From JAAYKT01 sp964408955 (GTDB lineage Bacteria; Bacillota; Clostridia; Lutisporales; Lutisporaceae), in assembly GCA_964408955.1 (NCBI GenBank), contig CAYPBK010000001.1, positions 97,573 through 161,572 of the forward strand: a stretch of 64,000 nt of DNA, in the 5' to 3' direction. Below the pieces are notes generated by a model. It was given only the letters and a program-made list of their open reading frames with translations. It had not been told where the DNA came from and did no database searches. Below, piece after piece: positions 44,778-53,384 of this stretch. The stretch's first letter is position 1. Every line of letters starts with the position of its first letter. The translations under genes and the position numbers were made by a program.

Positions 44778-45393
44778 AGTATTCCTCCTTGAATTTTTCA
44801 AAATCTATTTTATATCTGGATACTCTACTTCTCTCAGCATTAATTATATAAATAATTTCATCTGCAGCTTTTTTTACACTATCGTTTATAACCATATAGT
44901 CATAATTAACTACCTCTTTAACCTCCTCAAAAGCCGAATTTAATCTCTTTTTTATATCCTCTTTTGATTCCGTTCCCCTGTTTATAATCCTTTTTTTAAG
45001 TTCCTTAAAGGATGGAGGCATTATAAAAATATATGTTCCTTCCCCAAAGTTTCTTTTAACTTGCATTGCACCTTGAATATCTATTTCCAAAATAACATTA
45101 ATTCCTTTTGCAAGCTTATTAAGTACATATTCTTTAGGGGTTCCATAATAATTACCATAGACACATGCATATTCAAGAAATTCACCTTTGGTTATCATTT
45201 CTTCGAAACGGCTTTTATCTTTAAAATAATAACTTACCCCGTCATTTTCTCCGGCTCGGGGCTTTCTTGTAGTTACGGAAACAGATAGCTCAACATTATC
45301 AATTTTTCTTTTTATTATAGAGCTGCATATGGTGCCTTTGCCTACTCCGGAGGGGCCGGAAATAACAACGAGCATACCCTTATATTTAAACAT
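44770..45393 (-). CDS. gmk: Guanylate kinase
   Basis: Gmk phosphorylates GMP to GDP. The 207-aa protein has the P-loop VVISGPSGVGKGTICSSI, SVSVTTRKPRAGENDGVSYYF and LEYACVYGNYYGTPKEYV, the GMP-binding residues. The start at 45393 follows AGGTG; a GTG at 45402 is part of that site. It follows remA and overlaps rpoZ. Confidence 0.96.
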   Translation of the reverse strand: MFKYKGMLVVISGPSGVGKGTICSSIIKRKIDNVELSVSVTTRKPRAGENDGVSYYFKDKSRFEEMITKGEFLEYACVYGNYYGTPKEYVLNKLAKGINVILEIDIQGAMQVKRNFGEGTYIFIMPPSFKELKKRIINRGTESKEDIKKRLNSAFEEVKEVVNYDYMVINDSVKKAADEIIYIINAERSRVSRYKIDFEKFKEEYYD

Positions 45394-45412
45394 ATTTTTC
45401 ACCTATATAATA

Positions 45413-45688
45413 CTATTTTATAGTGCTTTCATCGTCACTGTTTTCTTCTTTATCGACTAACCTGTGTGCTACTGTCTCCGGTTGAACGGCAGATAAAATT
45501 ATATGATCACTGTCAGTAATAACTACTGCCCTTGTTCTCCTCCCATAAGTTGCGTCAATTAACATACCCCTATCTCTTGCCTCTTGAATAATTCTTCTGA
45601 TGGGTGCCGACTCGGGGCTCACAATAGCAATTAGCCTATTTGCAGAAATTATATTGCCAAATCCAATGTTAATTAATTTAATAGACAT
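45413..45688 (-). CDS. remA: Extracellular matrix regulator RemA (DUF370)
   Basis: RemA is a small DNA-binding protein that activates biofilm-matrix genes in B. subtilis and forms ring-like octamers. The 91-aa protein from the ATG at 45688 has the conserved MSIKLINIGFGNIISANR and ATYGRRTRAVVITDSDHIILSAVQPET. GGAGGG precedes it. It is encoded between yicC and gmk, the standard position in Firmicutes. Confidence 0.94.
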   Translation of the reverse strand: MSIKLINIGFGNIISANRLIAIVSPESAPIRRIIQEARDRGMLIDATYGRRTRAVVITDSDHIILSAVQPETVAHRLVDKEENSDDESTIK

Positions 45689-45701
45689 TACTTCCCTCCT
45701 A

Positions 45702-46577
45702 TTATTCAATATTTTGAATCTGTTCTCTTATTTTCTCAATTTCCGTTTTTATATTTACGACACTATTTATAATGTCTAGCTCACCGGCTTTGGAACCTAT
45801 AGTATTAATCTCCCTGTTCATTTCCTGTACTATAAAATCCAATTTTTTACCTGAAGAAACTCTATCATTAATAGTTTTACTGAACTCATCTAAATGGCTT
45901 TTTAGCCTTATTATTTCTTCATCTATAGAGCTTTTATCTGCAATAATAGCAACCTCTGTCATAATTCTATTCTCATCCAGAGAAACATCCCCAGCTAAAT
46001 CTTTTATTCTCTGATATAGTTTACTTTTATTGACTAAGGTTATATCCTTAGAAATAAATTCTATCTCATCTACCATTTTTATAATAATATTAGTTTTACT
46101 TACTATATCACTAAAAAGCCTTTTACCTTCTCTCTCCCTCATCTGAGAAAAGGATTCCAAAGCTTCTTTTAATGCCTTTTCCAAAACACCCCAAACAACA
46201 TCCTCATCCTTATCAGCTTTTTCAACCCTTATAACATCCGGAAACCTCGTAATCAAAGATAGCGTAACTTTATCCTCTATGCATAATTCCTCTTTGATAG
46301 AATTAAAACATTTCATATATGCTTTAGCAAGGTACTTATCTAATTCTATATTTACATCCTGTTCAAAAGCATCAAAATTTATAAATATATCTACCTTGCC
46401 TCTGGAAATATAAAAAGATGCCAGCTTTCTTACTTTTTCCTCTAAGGAAGAAAAGGAACGGGGCATTTTAATATAAAAATCATTATACCTATGATTAACA
46501 GATTTTATTTCAACTGTAAATCTTAGGCCATCCTCCTCGTGTTCCCCTTTCCCATAACCGGTCATGCTTTTAATCAA
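45702..46577 (-). CDS. yicC: YicC family endoribonuclease
   Basis: YicC proteins are RNases; E. coli YicC targets small RNAs and B. subtilis YloC has endonuclease activity. The 291-aa protein has the N-terminal MTGYGKGEHEEDG and VEIKSVNHRYNDFYIKMPR, and the C-terminal LDFIVQEMNREINTIGSKAGE, all family signatures. The TTG at 46577 gives the family start MIKSMTGYG and has AAAGG at about 8 bases; the longer ATG at 46586 lies too close to that site. It heads the yicC-remA-gmk-rpoZ-coaBC operon. Confidence 0.92.
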   Translation of the reverse strand: MIKSMTGYGKGEHEEDGLRFTVEIKSVNHRYNDFYIKMPRSFSSLEEKVRKLASFYISRGKVDIFINFDAFEQDVNIELDKYLAKAYMKCFNSIKEELCIEDKVTLSLITRFPDVIRVEKADKDEDVVWGVLEKALKEALESFSQMREREGKRLFSDIVSKTNIIIKMVDEIEFISKDITLVNKSKLYQRIKDLAGDVSLDENRIMTEVAIIADKSSIDEEIIRLKSHLDEFSKTINDRVSSGKKLDFIVQEMNREINTIGSKAGELDIINSVVNIKTEIEKIREQIQNIE

Positions 46578-46665
46578 AAGATTCATCCTTTCTATGTGCA
46601 AATATGCAAAAACAACTATCTATAAAGACTATAATATTTATTCAAACCCATTAGAGTTCTATATA

Positions 46666-46694
46666 ATTCTATATAATTTCATCTTAAAATACAA
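46666..46694 (-). promoter_or_regulatory. Possible promoter of yicC-remA-gmk-rpoZ-coaBC
   Basis: The minus strand has TTGTAT (46689-46694), a 17-base spacer and TAGAAT (46666-46671), about 90 bases before yicC. The rest of the 319-base divergent gap between yicC and rqcH is AT-rich, with several TATAAT-like strings but no clear plus-strand promoter. Confidence 0.45.
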
Positions 46695-46896
46695 TAGTAA
46701 AAATGATATATATGTTATAGGAGCAATATTTTTGTAATGATTTATGCATATATTACTTGGATTATTAATTTTTGACTAAGATTATGTTATGGAAAACATA
46801 AAGAATATAATTTAAATTTACTTATAATTCTATGTTATAATTTAATAATAAATATACGGTCTTATAAAACTATAACTTTTGGGGAGAGTGTCTTAT

Positions 46897-48675
46897 ATGC
46901 CTTTTGATGGTATTACAGTTAGCTCACTGGCTTGGGAGTTAAATAATACAATACTTTATGGTAAAATCGAAAAAATATATCAACCGGAAAAAGATGAATT
47001 AATAATAACAATAAGAAAAGATAAAGAAAATCATAGATTACAAATTTCAGCCGGCTCAACCTTTCCAAGATTTCACCTTTCGGATGAAAAGAAAAGCAAC
47101 CCTTTGGCAGCACCGCCTTTTTGCATGCTTTTAAGAAAGCATATTACGGGGGGTAGAATAGCTAAAATTGCACAAATAAGCATGGATAGAGTGTTGGAAA
47201 TTCAATTGGAATGCTTGGATGAAATGGGTTATAGAATATATAAATCCCTTATGATAGAAATAATGGGGCGCCATAGTAATATTATTTTTATTAATTCCCA
47301 GAGTCGTATTATTATTGATAGCATCAAAAGAATTAATACTTATATCAGCAGTGTCAGAGTTGTACTACCCGGTGTCGAATACTCTTACCCGCCTGCAGCC
47401 GGTAAAGCAAACCCCATAGCAATAAGTGAAAAAACTTTTGAGGATGATATAGCAAGCTTAAAAGGAAGTATAAAAGCTAATAAGTATTTGGTGCAAAAAT
47501 TCTACGGCATAAGTCCCATAGTATCTCAGGAAATATGCTATATTTCTGCTATTGATCCCGACACAGATTTGAAGAATTCAGGGCAAAATACTGTTACAGC
47601 ATTATATAAAGGCTTAAAAGAAATAATGAATAAAATTATAGATACGAAATATAACCCACAAATTATAGCAGATGGCTCTAAAAACATAGATTTTACTGTT
47701 ATTGATTTAAATGTTTATAGCAGTTATGAAAAAAGTTGTTTTATAACTGTCAGCGAAGCAATCCAAACTTATTATGCTTCTAAGGATAAACAGGACAGAG
47801 CAAAGCAAAAAACCTACGATTTACACAAAGTAATTACAAACCGACTTATGCGGAATGTTAGAAAACTGGAAATATTGCAAAATGAATATGAAGAATCTAA
47901 AAAAAGTGAGTATTACAAACTTTGCGGGAATTTAATCATGTCCAACATGTACGTGTTGGATGGTAATAAAGAAAAGTTATATCTTCCGGATTACAACAAT
48001 CCGGAAGAACTTATTGAAGTTGCGCTGGATGCAAAATTAACGCCAATACAAAATGCGCAGAAATATTTTAAAATGTATAATAAATCTAAAAAAGCGTTAA
48101 AACTAATTTCGATACAAATTGACCGCACTAATGCTGAGATACAATATTTGGATAGCATATTGGAAAGCCTGGAGAAAGCTTATAATGATGACGAAATAGA
48201 TGAAATAAAGCTGGAGCTATATCAACAGGGTTATATAAAAAAACTAAACAATAAAAATAGTAAACCTACAAAGAAACCTATGATTTCTAAAGCATTGCAT
48301 TTTAAATCTTCTGCGAACCATGATATTTACGTTGGTAAAAACAATATCCAAAATGATTATTTAACTTTAAAATTTGCAGATTTCAACGATTTATGGCTTC
48401 ATGCTAAAGATATTCATGGTTCCCACGTTATAGTAAAAACAAAAGGTATTGATATTGATGAAACAACCTTGATAGAAGCGGCTACATTAGCTGCTTACTA
48501 TAGTAAAGGAAAATTATCCTCCAATGTGCCCATCGATTACACATTCAAAAAATATGTAAAAAAACCTACAGGTTCAAAACCCGGCAAAGTAATTTATGAA
48601 AATCATAAAACAATCTACGTAACTCCCAGTGAAGAAAAAGTCAAAGAAATGACAAAGACGTCTTTGCCCAATTAG
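46897..48675 (+). CDS. rqcH: Ribosome quality control protein RqcH (NFACT family, FbpA-like)
   Basis: RqcH binds stalled 50S-peptidyl-tRNA complexes and adds alanine tails to aborted peptides. The 592-aa protein has an NFACT-N domain (MPFDGITVSSLAWELNN, then GRISYM-type strands and LLRKHITGGRIAKI), a helix-hairpin-helix/coiled-coil middle, and the NFACT-R domain near the C-terminus (DLWLHAKDIHGSHVIVK). The start at 46897 is preceded by GGGGAGA; the frame extends 6 codons upstream. It lies alone on the plus strand, divergent from yicC. Similar proteins are also called fibronectin-binding. Confidence 0.93.
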   Translation: MPFDGITVSSLAWELNNTILYGKIEKIYQPEKDELIITIRKDKENHRLQISAGSTFPRFHLSDEKKSNPLAAPPFCMLLRKHITGGRIAKIAQISMDRVLEIQLECLDEMGYRIYKSLMIEIMGRHSNIIFINSQSRIIIDSIKRINTYISSVRVVLPGVEYSYPPAAGKANPIAISEKTFEDDIASLKGSIKANKYLVQKFYGISPIVSQEICYISAIDPDTDLKNSGQNTVTALYKGLKEIMNKIIDTKYNPQIIADGSKNIDFTVIDLNVYSSYEKSCFITVSEAIQTYYASKDKQDRAKQKTYDLHKVITNRLMRNVRKLEILQNEYEESKKSEYYKLCGNLIMSNMYVLDGNKEKLYLPDYNNPEELIEVALDAKLTPIQNAQKYFKMYNKSKKALKLISIQIDRTNAEIQYLDSILESLEKAYNDDEIDEIKLELYQQGYIKKLNNKNSKPTKKPMISKALHFKSSANHDIYVGKNNIQNDYLTLKFADFNDLWLHAKDIHGSHVIVKTKGIDIDETTLIEAATLAAYYSKGKLSSNVPIDYTFKKYVKKPTGSKPGKVIYENHKTIYVTPSEEKVKEMTKTSLPN

Positions 48676-48849
48676 ATATCGACATGTTTATAAACCATTA
48701 AATTGAAAATAGACTTTTAGCATGACGTAAAACAAATGCACTTGCTATACAGCCATGTGCCGTTTATATGAGAAATAGGGAAACGTTGGCTCGGTGTGCA
48801 GGTAAATATTTTAATATTAAATAAAAAACAAGACTTTCTTACCCATATG

Positions 48850-48887
48850 AAAAAAAGTGATTCTCCTTAACGGAAAATCACTTTTTT
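48850..48887. terminator. Bidirectional terminator between rqcH and the first transporter copy
   Basis: AAAAAAGTGATT and AATCACTTTTTT form a long stem with an imperfect top and T runs on both strands. It ends rqcH on the plus strand and the transporter at 48897-50306 on the minus strand. The preceding 170 bases (48676-48849) show no gene. Confidence 0.85.
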
Positions 48888-48896
48888 ATTACGTAA

Positions 48897-50306
48897 TTAT
48901 AGCTTATTAGAGAATATTGCCAAAACGACAATAATCAAAAGCCCGAATATCATAAGACTGGTTTGCTCTATTGATGCTATTCCCACAGCCGCTACGATAC
49001 CTACTAAAACAGGAATAACATATTTTACTACGTTATACCATACTTCGAATAGACCAAATGACAATGTTCCGCCATTTGTAAGTTCATCCTTAAGATCTTC
49101 TTTCTTTAAGAACCATCCTGCAAATATTGCAAGCAATGCGCCTCCAATAGCAAGGAATATTTTGTCTGTCAGTATGTCGAAGAAATCAAAGAAACCTACA
49201 CCAAAGATTGTCACACCTGACATTGATCCAAGGGATAGGGATGATAAGGTACAAAGTACGGCCATAACTACCGATGTTCCATAGGTTGCTGTTTTTCTGT
49301 TTAATTTCTTTTCATCTATTAAGTAAGCAACACAAACCTCAAGAAGTGATACCGATGAAGTTAACGCCGCTATAAACAAAGCAACAAAGAATATTCCTGC
49401 TAGTAATGGTCCTATTCCGCCCATTTGTGCAAATATCTGAGGCACAACAACGAAAACAAGACCCGGACCGGCTGCCGGCTCCATCCCAAAAGCAAATAAT
49501 GCTGGGAACATAGCTACGCCCGCCAGTAAAGCTACGCTGGTATCCATAGAGACAACAATTAAAGCATTATTAGGCAGTTTCTCTTCTTTATTCAGATAGC
49601 TTCCATAGGTTATCATACAACCCATACCTAAACTCAAAGAGAAGAAAGCTTGCCCAAGAGCCGCAAGGAATGTTCCACCGTTTACTACCGACCAATCAGG
49701 CACGAACAAATATTTAAGTCCTGCTGATGCACCGGGTATGGTAAGACCTTTTACAGTTACTATTAAAAGCAATACATAAAGTATAGGCATTAATATTTTA
49801 CCTGCTAATTCGATACCGCTTTGAACGCCTCTGGCAACTATTAACACATTCACTGCCAAATAAACTAACATCCAAATTAAAGGCTGAGCAGCACCGCCTA
49901 TAAAAGCACCAAAAACATCACCGATTGCTTCAGGAGCCGAAAGTAAACCTGTGAAGGATTTTACAATGTAAGCCATTGACCATCCTCCAACTACAGGGTA
50001 AAACCCCATGATGAAGAAACCACTTAGAACTCCCAAGACACCTGCAAAACTCCATTTCCTGCTATAAGTTTTATAGGCACCAACTGCAGCCAATTGTGTT
50101 CTTCTTCCAACTGCAAGTTCAGCTATCATTATGCTAAGACCAACTAATATAACACAGCCTAAATAAATTACAATAAATGCGCCGCCACCGCTCATACCGG
50201 TTAAATAAGGGAATCTCCAAATATTTCCTAAACCAACTGCCGAACCTGCTGCCGCCATAATAAAACCAATTCGGGAACCCCAACTTTCTCTATTTTTTCC
50301 CTCCAT
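48897..50306 (-). CDS. Sodium:neurotransmitter symporter family transporter, copy 1
   Basis: NSS-family proteins take up amino acids or related small molecules with sodium. The 469-aa protein has the TM1 motif GSAVGLGNIWRFPYL (residues 21-35) that forms the sodium and substrate site, GGWSMAYIVKSF, and FFSLSLGMGCMITYGSYL for TM6. It has about 11-12 hydrophobic helices. It starts at an ATG with AAGGAAGG. It differs from copy 2 (50680-52089) at only four residues, three in the first 15 and one near the end. The substrate cannot be told from sequence; tyrosine, tryptophan or other amino acids are typical. Confidence 0.93.
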   Translation of the reverse strand: MEGKNRESWGSRIGFIMAAAGSAVGLGNIWRFPYLTGMSGGGAFIVIYLGCVILVGLSIMIAELAVGRRTQLAAVGAYKTYSRKWSFAGVLGVLSGFFIMGFYPVVGGWSMAYIVKSFTGLLSAPEAIGDVFGAFIGGAAQPLIWMLVYLAVNVLIVARGVQSGIELAGKILMPILYVLLLIVTVKGLTIPGASAGLKYLFVPDWSVVNGGTFLAALGQAFFSLSLGMGCMITYGSYLNKEEKLPNNALIVVSMDTSVALLAGVAMFPALFAFGMEPAAGPGLVFVVVPQIFAQMGGIGPLLAGIFFVALFIAALTSSVSLLEVCVAYLIDEKKLNRKTATYGTSVVMAVLCTLSSLSLGSMSGVTIFGVGFFDFFDILTDKIFLAIGGALLAIFAGWFLKKEDLKDELTNGGTLSFGLFEVWYNVVKYVIPVLVGIVAAVGIASIEQTSLMIFGLLIIVVLAIFSNKL

Positions 50307-50529
50307 TTTTACACCTTCCTTTCAAAATTATATAAAAAATCGAATACACACCTCCCTCATTAATCACGATATTAAATACAGATAGAGTTATAACCTCAAT
50401 CTGGGAATTATAAAATATTATCTAAATACCATATTTTAAATTACCTAGAAAAGGCATTATAGATAATAGATTATGAGAAAAATATTTATAATATCTTCTA
50501 TATTAAAAATATTTTCCCTTTTATTTTTT

Positions 50530-50559
50530 AATATCCGCAATGTTGGGTATATTCACAAT
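50530..50559 (-). promoter_or_regulatory. Conserved upstream element of transporter copy 1
   Basis: On the minus strand ATTGTGAAT is followed after 9 bases by ATTGCG and then GATATT. The same two blocks with the same 9-base gap occur at 52207-52235 before copy 2, while the surrounding spacers are otherwise unlike. TTGTGA followed by an ATATT-type block resembles a promoter; a regulator site is also possible. The 373-base gap between the copies also contains the copy 2 terminator, and nothing else is clear. Confidence 0.5.
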
Positions 50560-50634
50560 GTTCCTCATATTGAAATAATTATTTTGCTCTCATTCACTTT
50601 TTTTATAAGGAGGGTTGTTGATAGATTAAAAGAA

Positions 50635-50670
50635 AATTAAAAGCCACCTACTAATCGGTGGCTTTTAATT
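50635..50670. terminator. Terminator after transporter copy 2
   Basis: AATTAAAAGCCACC (50635-50648) is the exact reverse complement of GGTGGCTTTTAATT (50657-50670), leaving an 8-base loop. It begins just after the stop of copy 2 on the minus strand and is strong in both directions. Confidence 0.88.
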
Positions 50671-50679
50671 ATTGTTAAT

Positions 50680-52089
50680 TTATAGCTTGTTGGAGAATAT
50701 TGCCAAGACGACAATAACCAAAAGCCCGAATATCATTAGACTGGTTTGCTCTATTGATGCTATTCCCACAGCCGCTACGATACCTACTAAAACAGGAATA
50801 ACATATTTTACTACGTTATACCATACTTCGAATAGACCAAATGACAATGTTCCGCCATTTGTAAGTTCATCCTTAAGATCTTCTTTCTTTAAGAACCATC
50901 CTGCAAATATTGCAAGCAATGCGCCTCCAATAGCAAGGAATATTTTGTCTGTCAGTATGTCGAAGAAATCAAAGAAACCTACACCAAAGATTGTCACACC
51001 TGACATTGATCCAAGGGATAGGGATGATAAGGTACAAAGTACGGCCATAACTACCGATGTTCCATAGGTTGCTGTTTTTCTGTTTAATTTCTTTTCATCT
51101 ATTAAGTAAGCAACACAAACCTCAAGAAGTGATACCGATGAAGTTAACGCCGCTATAAACAAAGCAACAAAGAATATTCCTGCTAGTAATGGTCCTATTC
51201 CGCCCATTTGTGCAAATATCTGAGGCACAACAACGAAAACAAGACCCGGACCGGCTGCCGGCTCCATCCCAAAAGCAAATAATGCTGGGAACATAGCTAC
51301 GCCCGCCAGTAAAGCTACGCTGGTATCCATAGAGACAACAATTAAAGCATTATTAGGCAGTTTCTCTTCTTTATTCAGATAGCTTCCATAGGTTATCATA
51401 CAACCCATACCTAAACTCAAAGAGAAGAAAGCTTGCCCAAGAGCCGCAAGGAATGTTCCACCGTTTACTACCGACCAATCAGGCACGAACAAATATTTAA
51501 GTCCTGCTGATGCACCGGGTATGGTAAGACCTTTTACAGTTACTATTAAAAGCAATACATAAAGTATAGGCATTAATATTTTACCTGCTAATTCGATACC
51601 GCTTTGAACGCCTCTGGCAACTATTAACACATTCACTGCCAAATAAACTAACATCCAAATTAAAGGCTGAGCAGCACCGCCTATAAAAGCACCAAAAACA
51701 TCACCGATTGCTTCAGGAGCCGAAAGTAAACCTGTGAAGGATTTTACAATGTAAGCCATTGACCATCCTCCAACTACAGGGTAAAACCCCATGATGAAGA
51801 AACCACTTAGAACTCCCAAGACACCTGCAAAACTCCATTTCCTGCTATAAGTTTTATAGGCACCAACTGCAGCCAATTGTGTTCTTCTTCCAACTGCAAG
51901 TTCAGCTATCATTATGCTAAGACCAACTAATATAACACAGCCTAAATAAATTACAATAAATGCGCCGCCACCGCTCATACCGGTTAAATAAGGGAATCTC
52001 CAAATATTTCCTAAACCAACTGCCGAACCTGCTGCCGCCATAATAAAACCAAAACGGGAGCCCCAACTTTCTCTACTTTTTTCCTCCAT
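50680..52089 (-). CDS. Sodium:neurotransmitter symporter family transporter, copy 2
   Basis: This is the tandem partner of the gene at 48897-50306, with the same 469-aa length and the same NSS motifs (GLGNIWRFPYL at TM1, SLGMGCMITYGSYL at TM6). Read by eye, the two DNA sequences match over the whole core, with base differences only in about the first 45 and last 80 bases (N-terminus MEEKSRESWGSRFGF against MEGKNRESWGSRIGF; GLLVIVVL against GLLIIVVL). The spacers around the copies are not similar except for the short upstream element. Each has its own terminator, so they are separate transcripts. Confidence 0.93.
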   Translation of the reverse strand: MEEKSRESWGSRFGFIMAAAGSAVGLGNIWRFPYLTGMSGGGAFIVIYLGCVILVGLSIMIAELAVGRRTQLAAVGAYKTYSRKWSFAGVLGVLSGFFIMGFYPVVGGWSMAYIVKSFTGLLSAPEAIGDVFGAFIGGAAQPLIWMLVYLAVNVLIVARGVQSGIELAGKILMPILYVLLLIVTVKGLTIPGASAGLKYLFVPDWSVVNGGTFLAALGQAFFSLSLGMGCMITYGSYLNKEEKLPNNALIVVSMDTSVALLAGVAMFPALFAFGMEPAAGPGLVFVVVPQIFAQMGGIGPLLAGIFFVALFIAALTSSVSLLEVCVAYLIDEKKLNRKTATYGTSVVMAVLCTLSSLSLGSMSGVTIFGVGFFDFFDILTDKIFLAIGGALLAIFAGWFLKKEDLKDELTNGGTLSFGLFEVWYNVVKYVIPVLVGIVAAVGIASIEQTSLMIFGLLVIVVLAIFSNKL

Positions 52090-52206
52090 TTTTACACCTT
52101 CCTTTCTAATAATTGAAATAAAAGACTATTATAATGCTTTTATAACACCCCCTCTTTTATAAAAAGTTATTATATACTTCTACAAAAAAACTTTTTTTCC
52201 TCCTAT

Positions 52207-52235
52207 AATATCGCAATTTTTTGATAATTCACAAT
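52207..52235 (-). promoter_or_regulatory. Conserved upstream element of transporter copy 2
   Basis: The minus strand reads ATTGTGAAT, 9 bases, then ATTGCGATATT, matching the element upstream of copy 1. TTGTGA with TATTAT 18 bases later could be the promoter. The rest of the 398-base gap to pyrD (52236-52487) is very AT-rich and shows no gene. Confidence 0.5.
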
Positions 52236-52487
52236 ATAACAATATGCGACATATATATAATTATTCTTACTGTATTCAGAATATTACCAACATTAGAGTA
52301 TTAATAGAATATTTCGTTAATTATGCTTGGATAAAAAAGAAAAAAGGATAACATTAAGAATTGGCTTTTGTTAGTAATATTTAGCTTACCTAGAATAATT
52401 TGTGACAACTAAATATTATATATCATAGAATGCTTTTATTTATATATATTTTATTAATATTTAAAAATAACCTGCTTATTGAAATAT

Positions 52488-53384
52488 TTAATTAATCTTC
52501 ATTGCTTTTAAGTTGGGAATATTATTTTTTTTCATATAATCCTTTAAGCCTTTCAAAACTTCTAATGGCGTATAAGGATTAATAAAATTGGCAGTTCCAA
52601 TAGAAATTGCATCAGCACCTGCCATAAGAAATTCCACGGCATCCTCCCATGTGCAAATGCCTCCCATTCCCACTATAGGTATTTTAACTTTATCAGCAAC
52701 TTGCCAAACCATTCTTAAAGCGACGGGTTTAATCGCTGGTCCGGATAGACCCGCAACTACATTTTCAAAGTATGGTCTTTTTTTTATAATATCTATTTTC
52801 ATGCCGATTAGAGTATTGATAAGAGAAATACAATCTGCCCCCCCGCATTCTGCCGCAATTGCCATCTCAGCGATGTCAGTTACATTAGGTGAAAGTTTAA
52901 CCATTATAGGCGCCTTTGAATAATACTTAGCTGTTCTTGTTATTTGATATATTGACTCTGCTTTAGTACCGAATGCTATTCCGCCTTCCCTTACATTGGG
53001 ACATGAAACATTCAATTCAATAAAATCTACTAAATTGCTAACCATATCTGCCAGGATGCCATATTCCTCTACAGTATTTCCTGATATATTTGCTATTATA
53101 GGCACATTATATTTCTTTATATCCGGTAAAACCTCTGAAATAAAGCAATCGATTCCCGGATTTTCTAAACCAACGCTATTTAATATTCCTGAAGCAGTTT
53201 CAGCTATACGCGGAGGTTTATTGCCACCTCTGGGTTTTAAAGTGATCCCTTTTACAGATATAGCTCCTAAAAGACTCAAATCATACAAAGCTCCATACTC
53301 TTTACCAAAGCCGAAGGTTCCCGAAGCGGTTATAATGGGATTCTTGAGCTTCTTATTGCCAATGTTAACAGAAATATCAATCAT
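52488..53384 (-). CDS. pyrD: Dihydroorotate dehydrogenase B, catalytic subunit
   Basis: PyrD of class 1B oxidises dihydroorotate to orotate with FMN and passes electrons through PyrK to NAD. The 298-aa TIM barrel contains NPIITASGTFGFGKEY, the catalytic-cysteine loop IELNVSCPNVREGG and PIVGMGGICTWEDAVEFLMAGA. It is last in the pyr operon and its start overlaps the pyrK stop by one base, supporting the PyrD-PyrK complex. Confidence 0.96.
   Translation of the reverse strand: MIDISVNIGNKKLKNPIITASGTFGFGKEYGALYDLSLLGAISVKGITLKPRGGNKPPRIAETASGILNSVGLENPGIDCFISEVLPDIKKYNVPIIANISGNTVEEYGILADMVSNLVDFIELNVSCPNVREGGIAFGTKAESIYQITRTAKYYSKAPIMVKLSPNVTDIAEMAIAAECGGADCISLINTLIGMKIDIIKKRPYFENVVAGLSGPAIKPVALRMVWQVADKVKIPIVGMGGICTWEDAVEFLMAGADAISIGTANFINPYTPLEVLKGLKDYMKKNNIPNLKAMKIN

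Noticed and set aside
50473..50640. A 55-aa plus-strand frame between the two transporter genes, ending just before the terminator
   Set aside because: It has no ribosome binding site, is built of AT-rich codons, and lies over the conserved upstream element of copy 1. It is probably a chance frame.
48897..52089. The transporter duplication as part of a transposon
   Set aside because: There is no transposase, no terminal inverted repeats and no target-site duplication around either copy.
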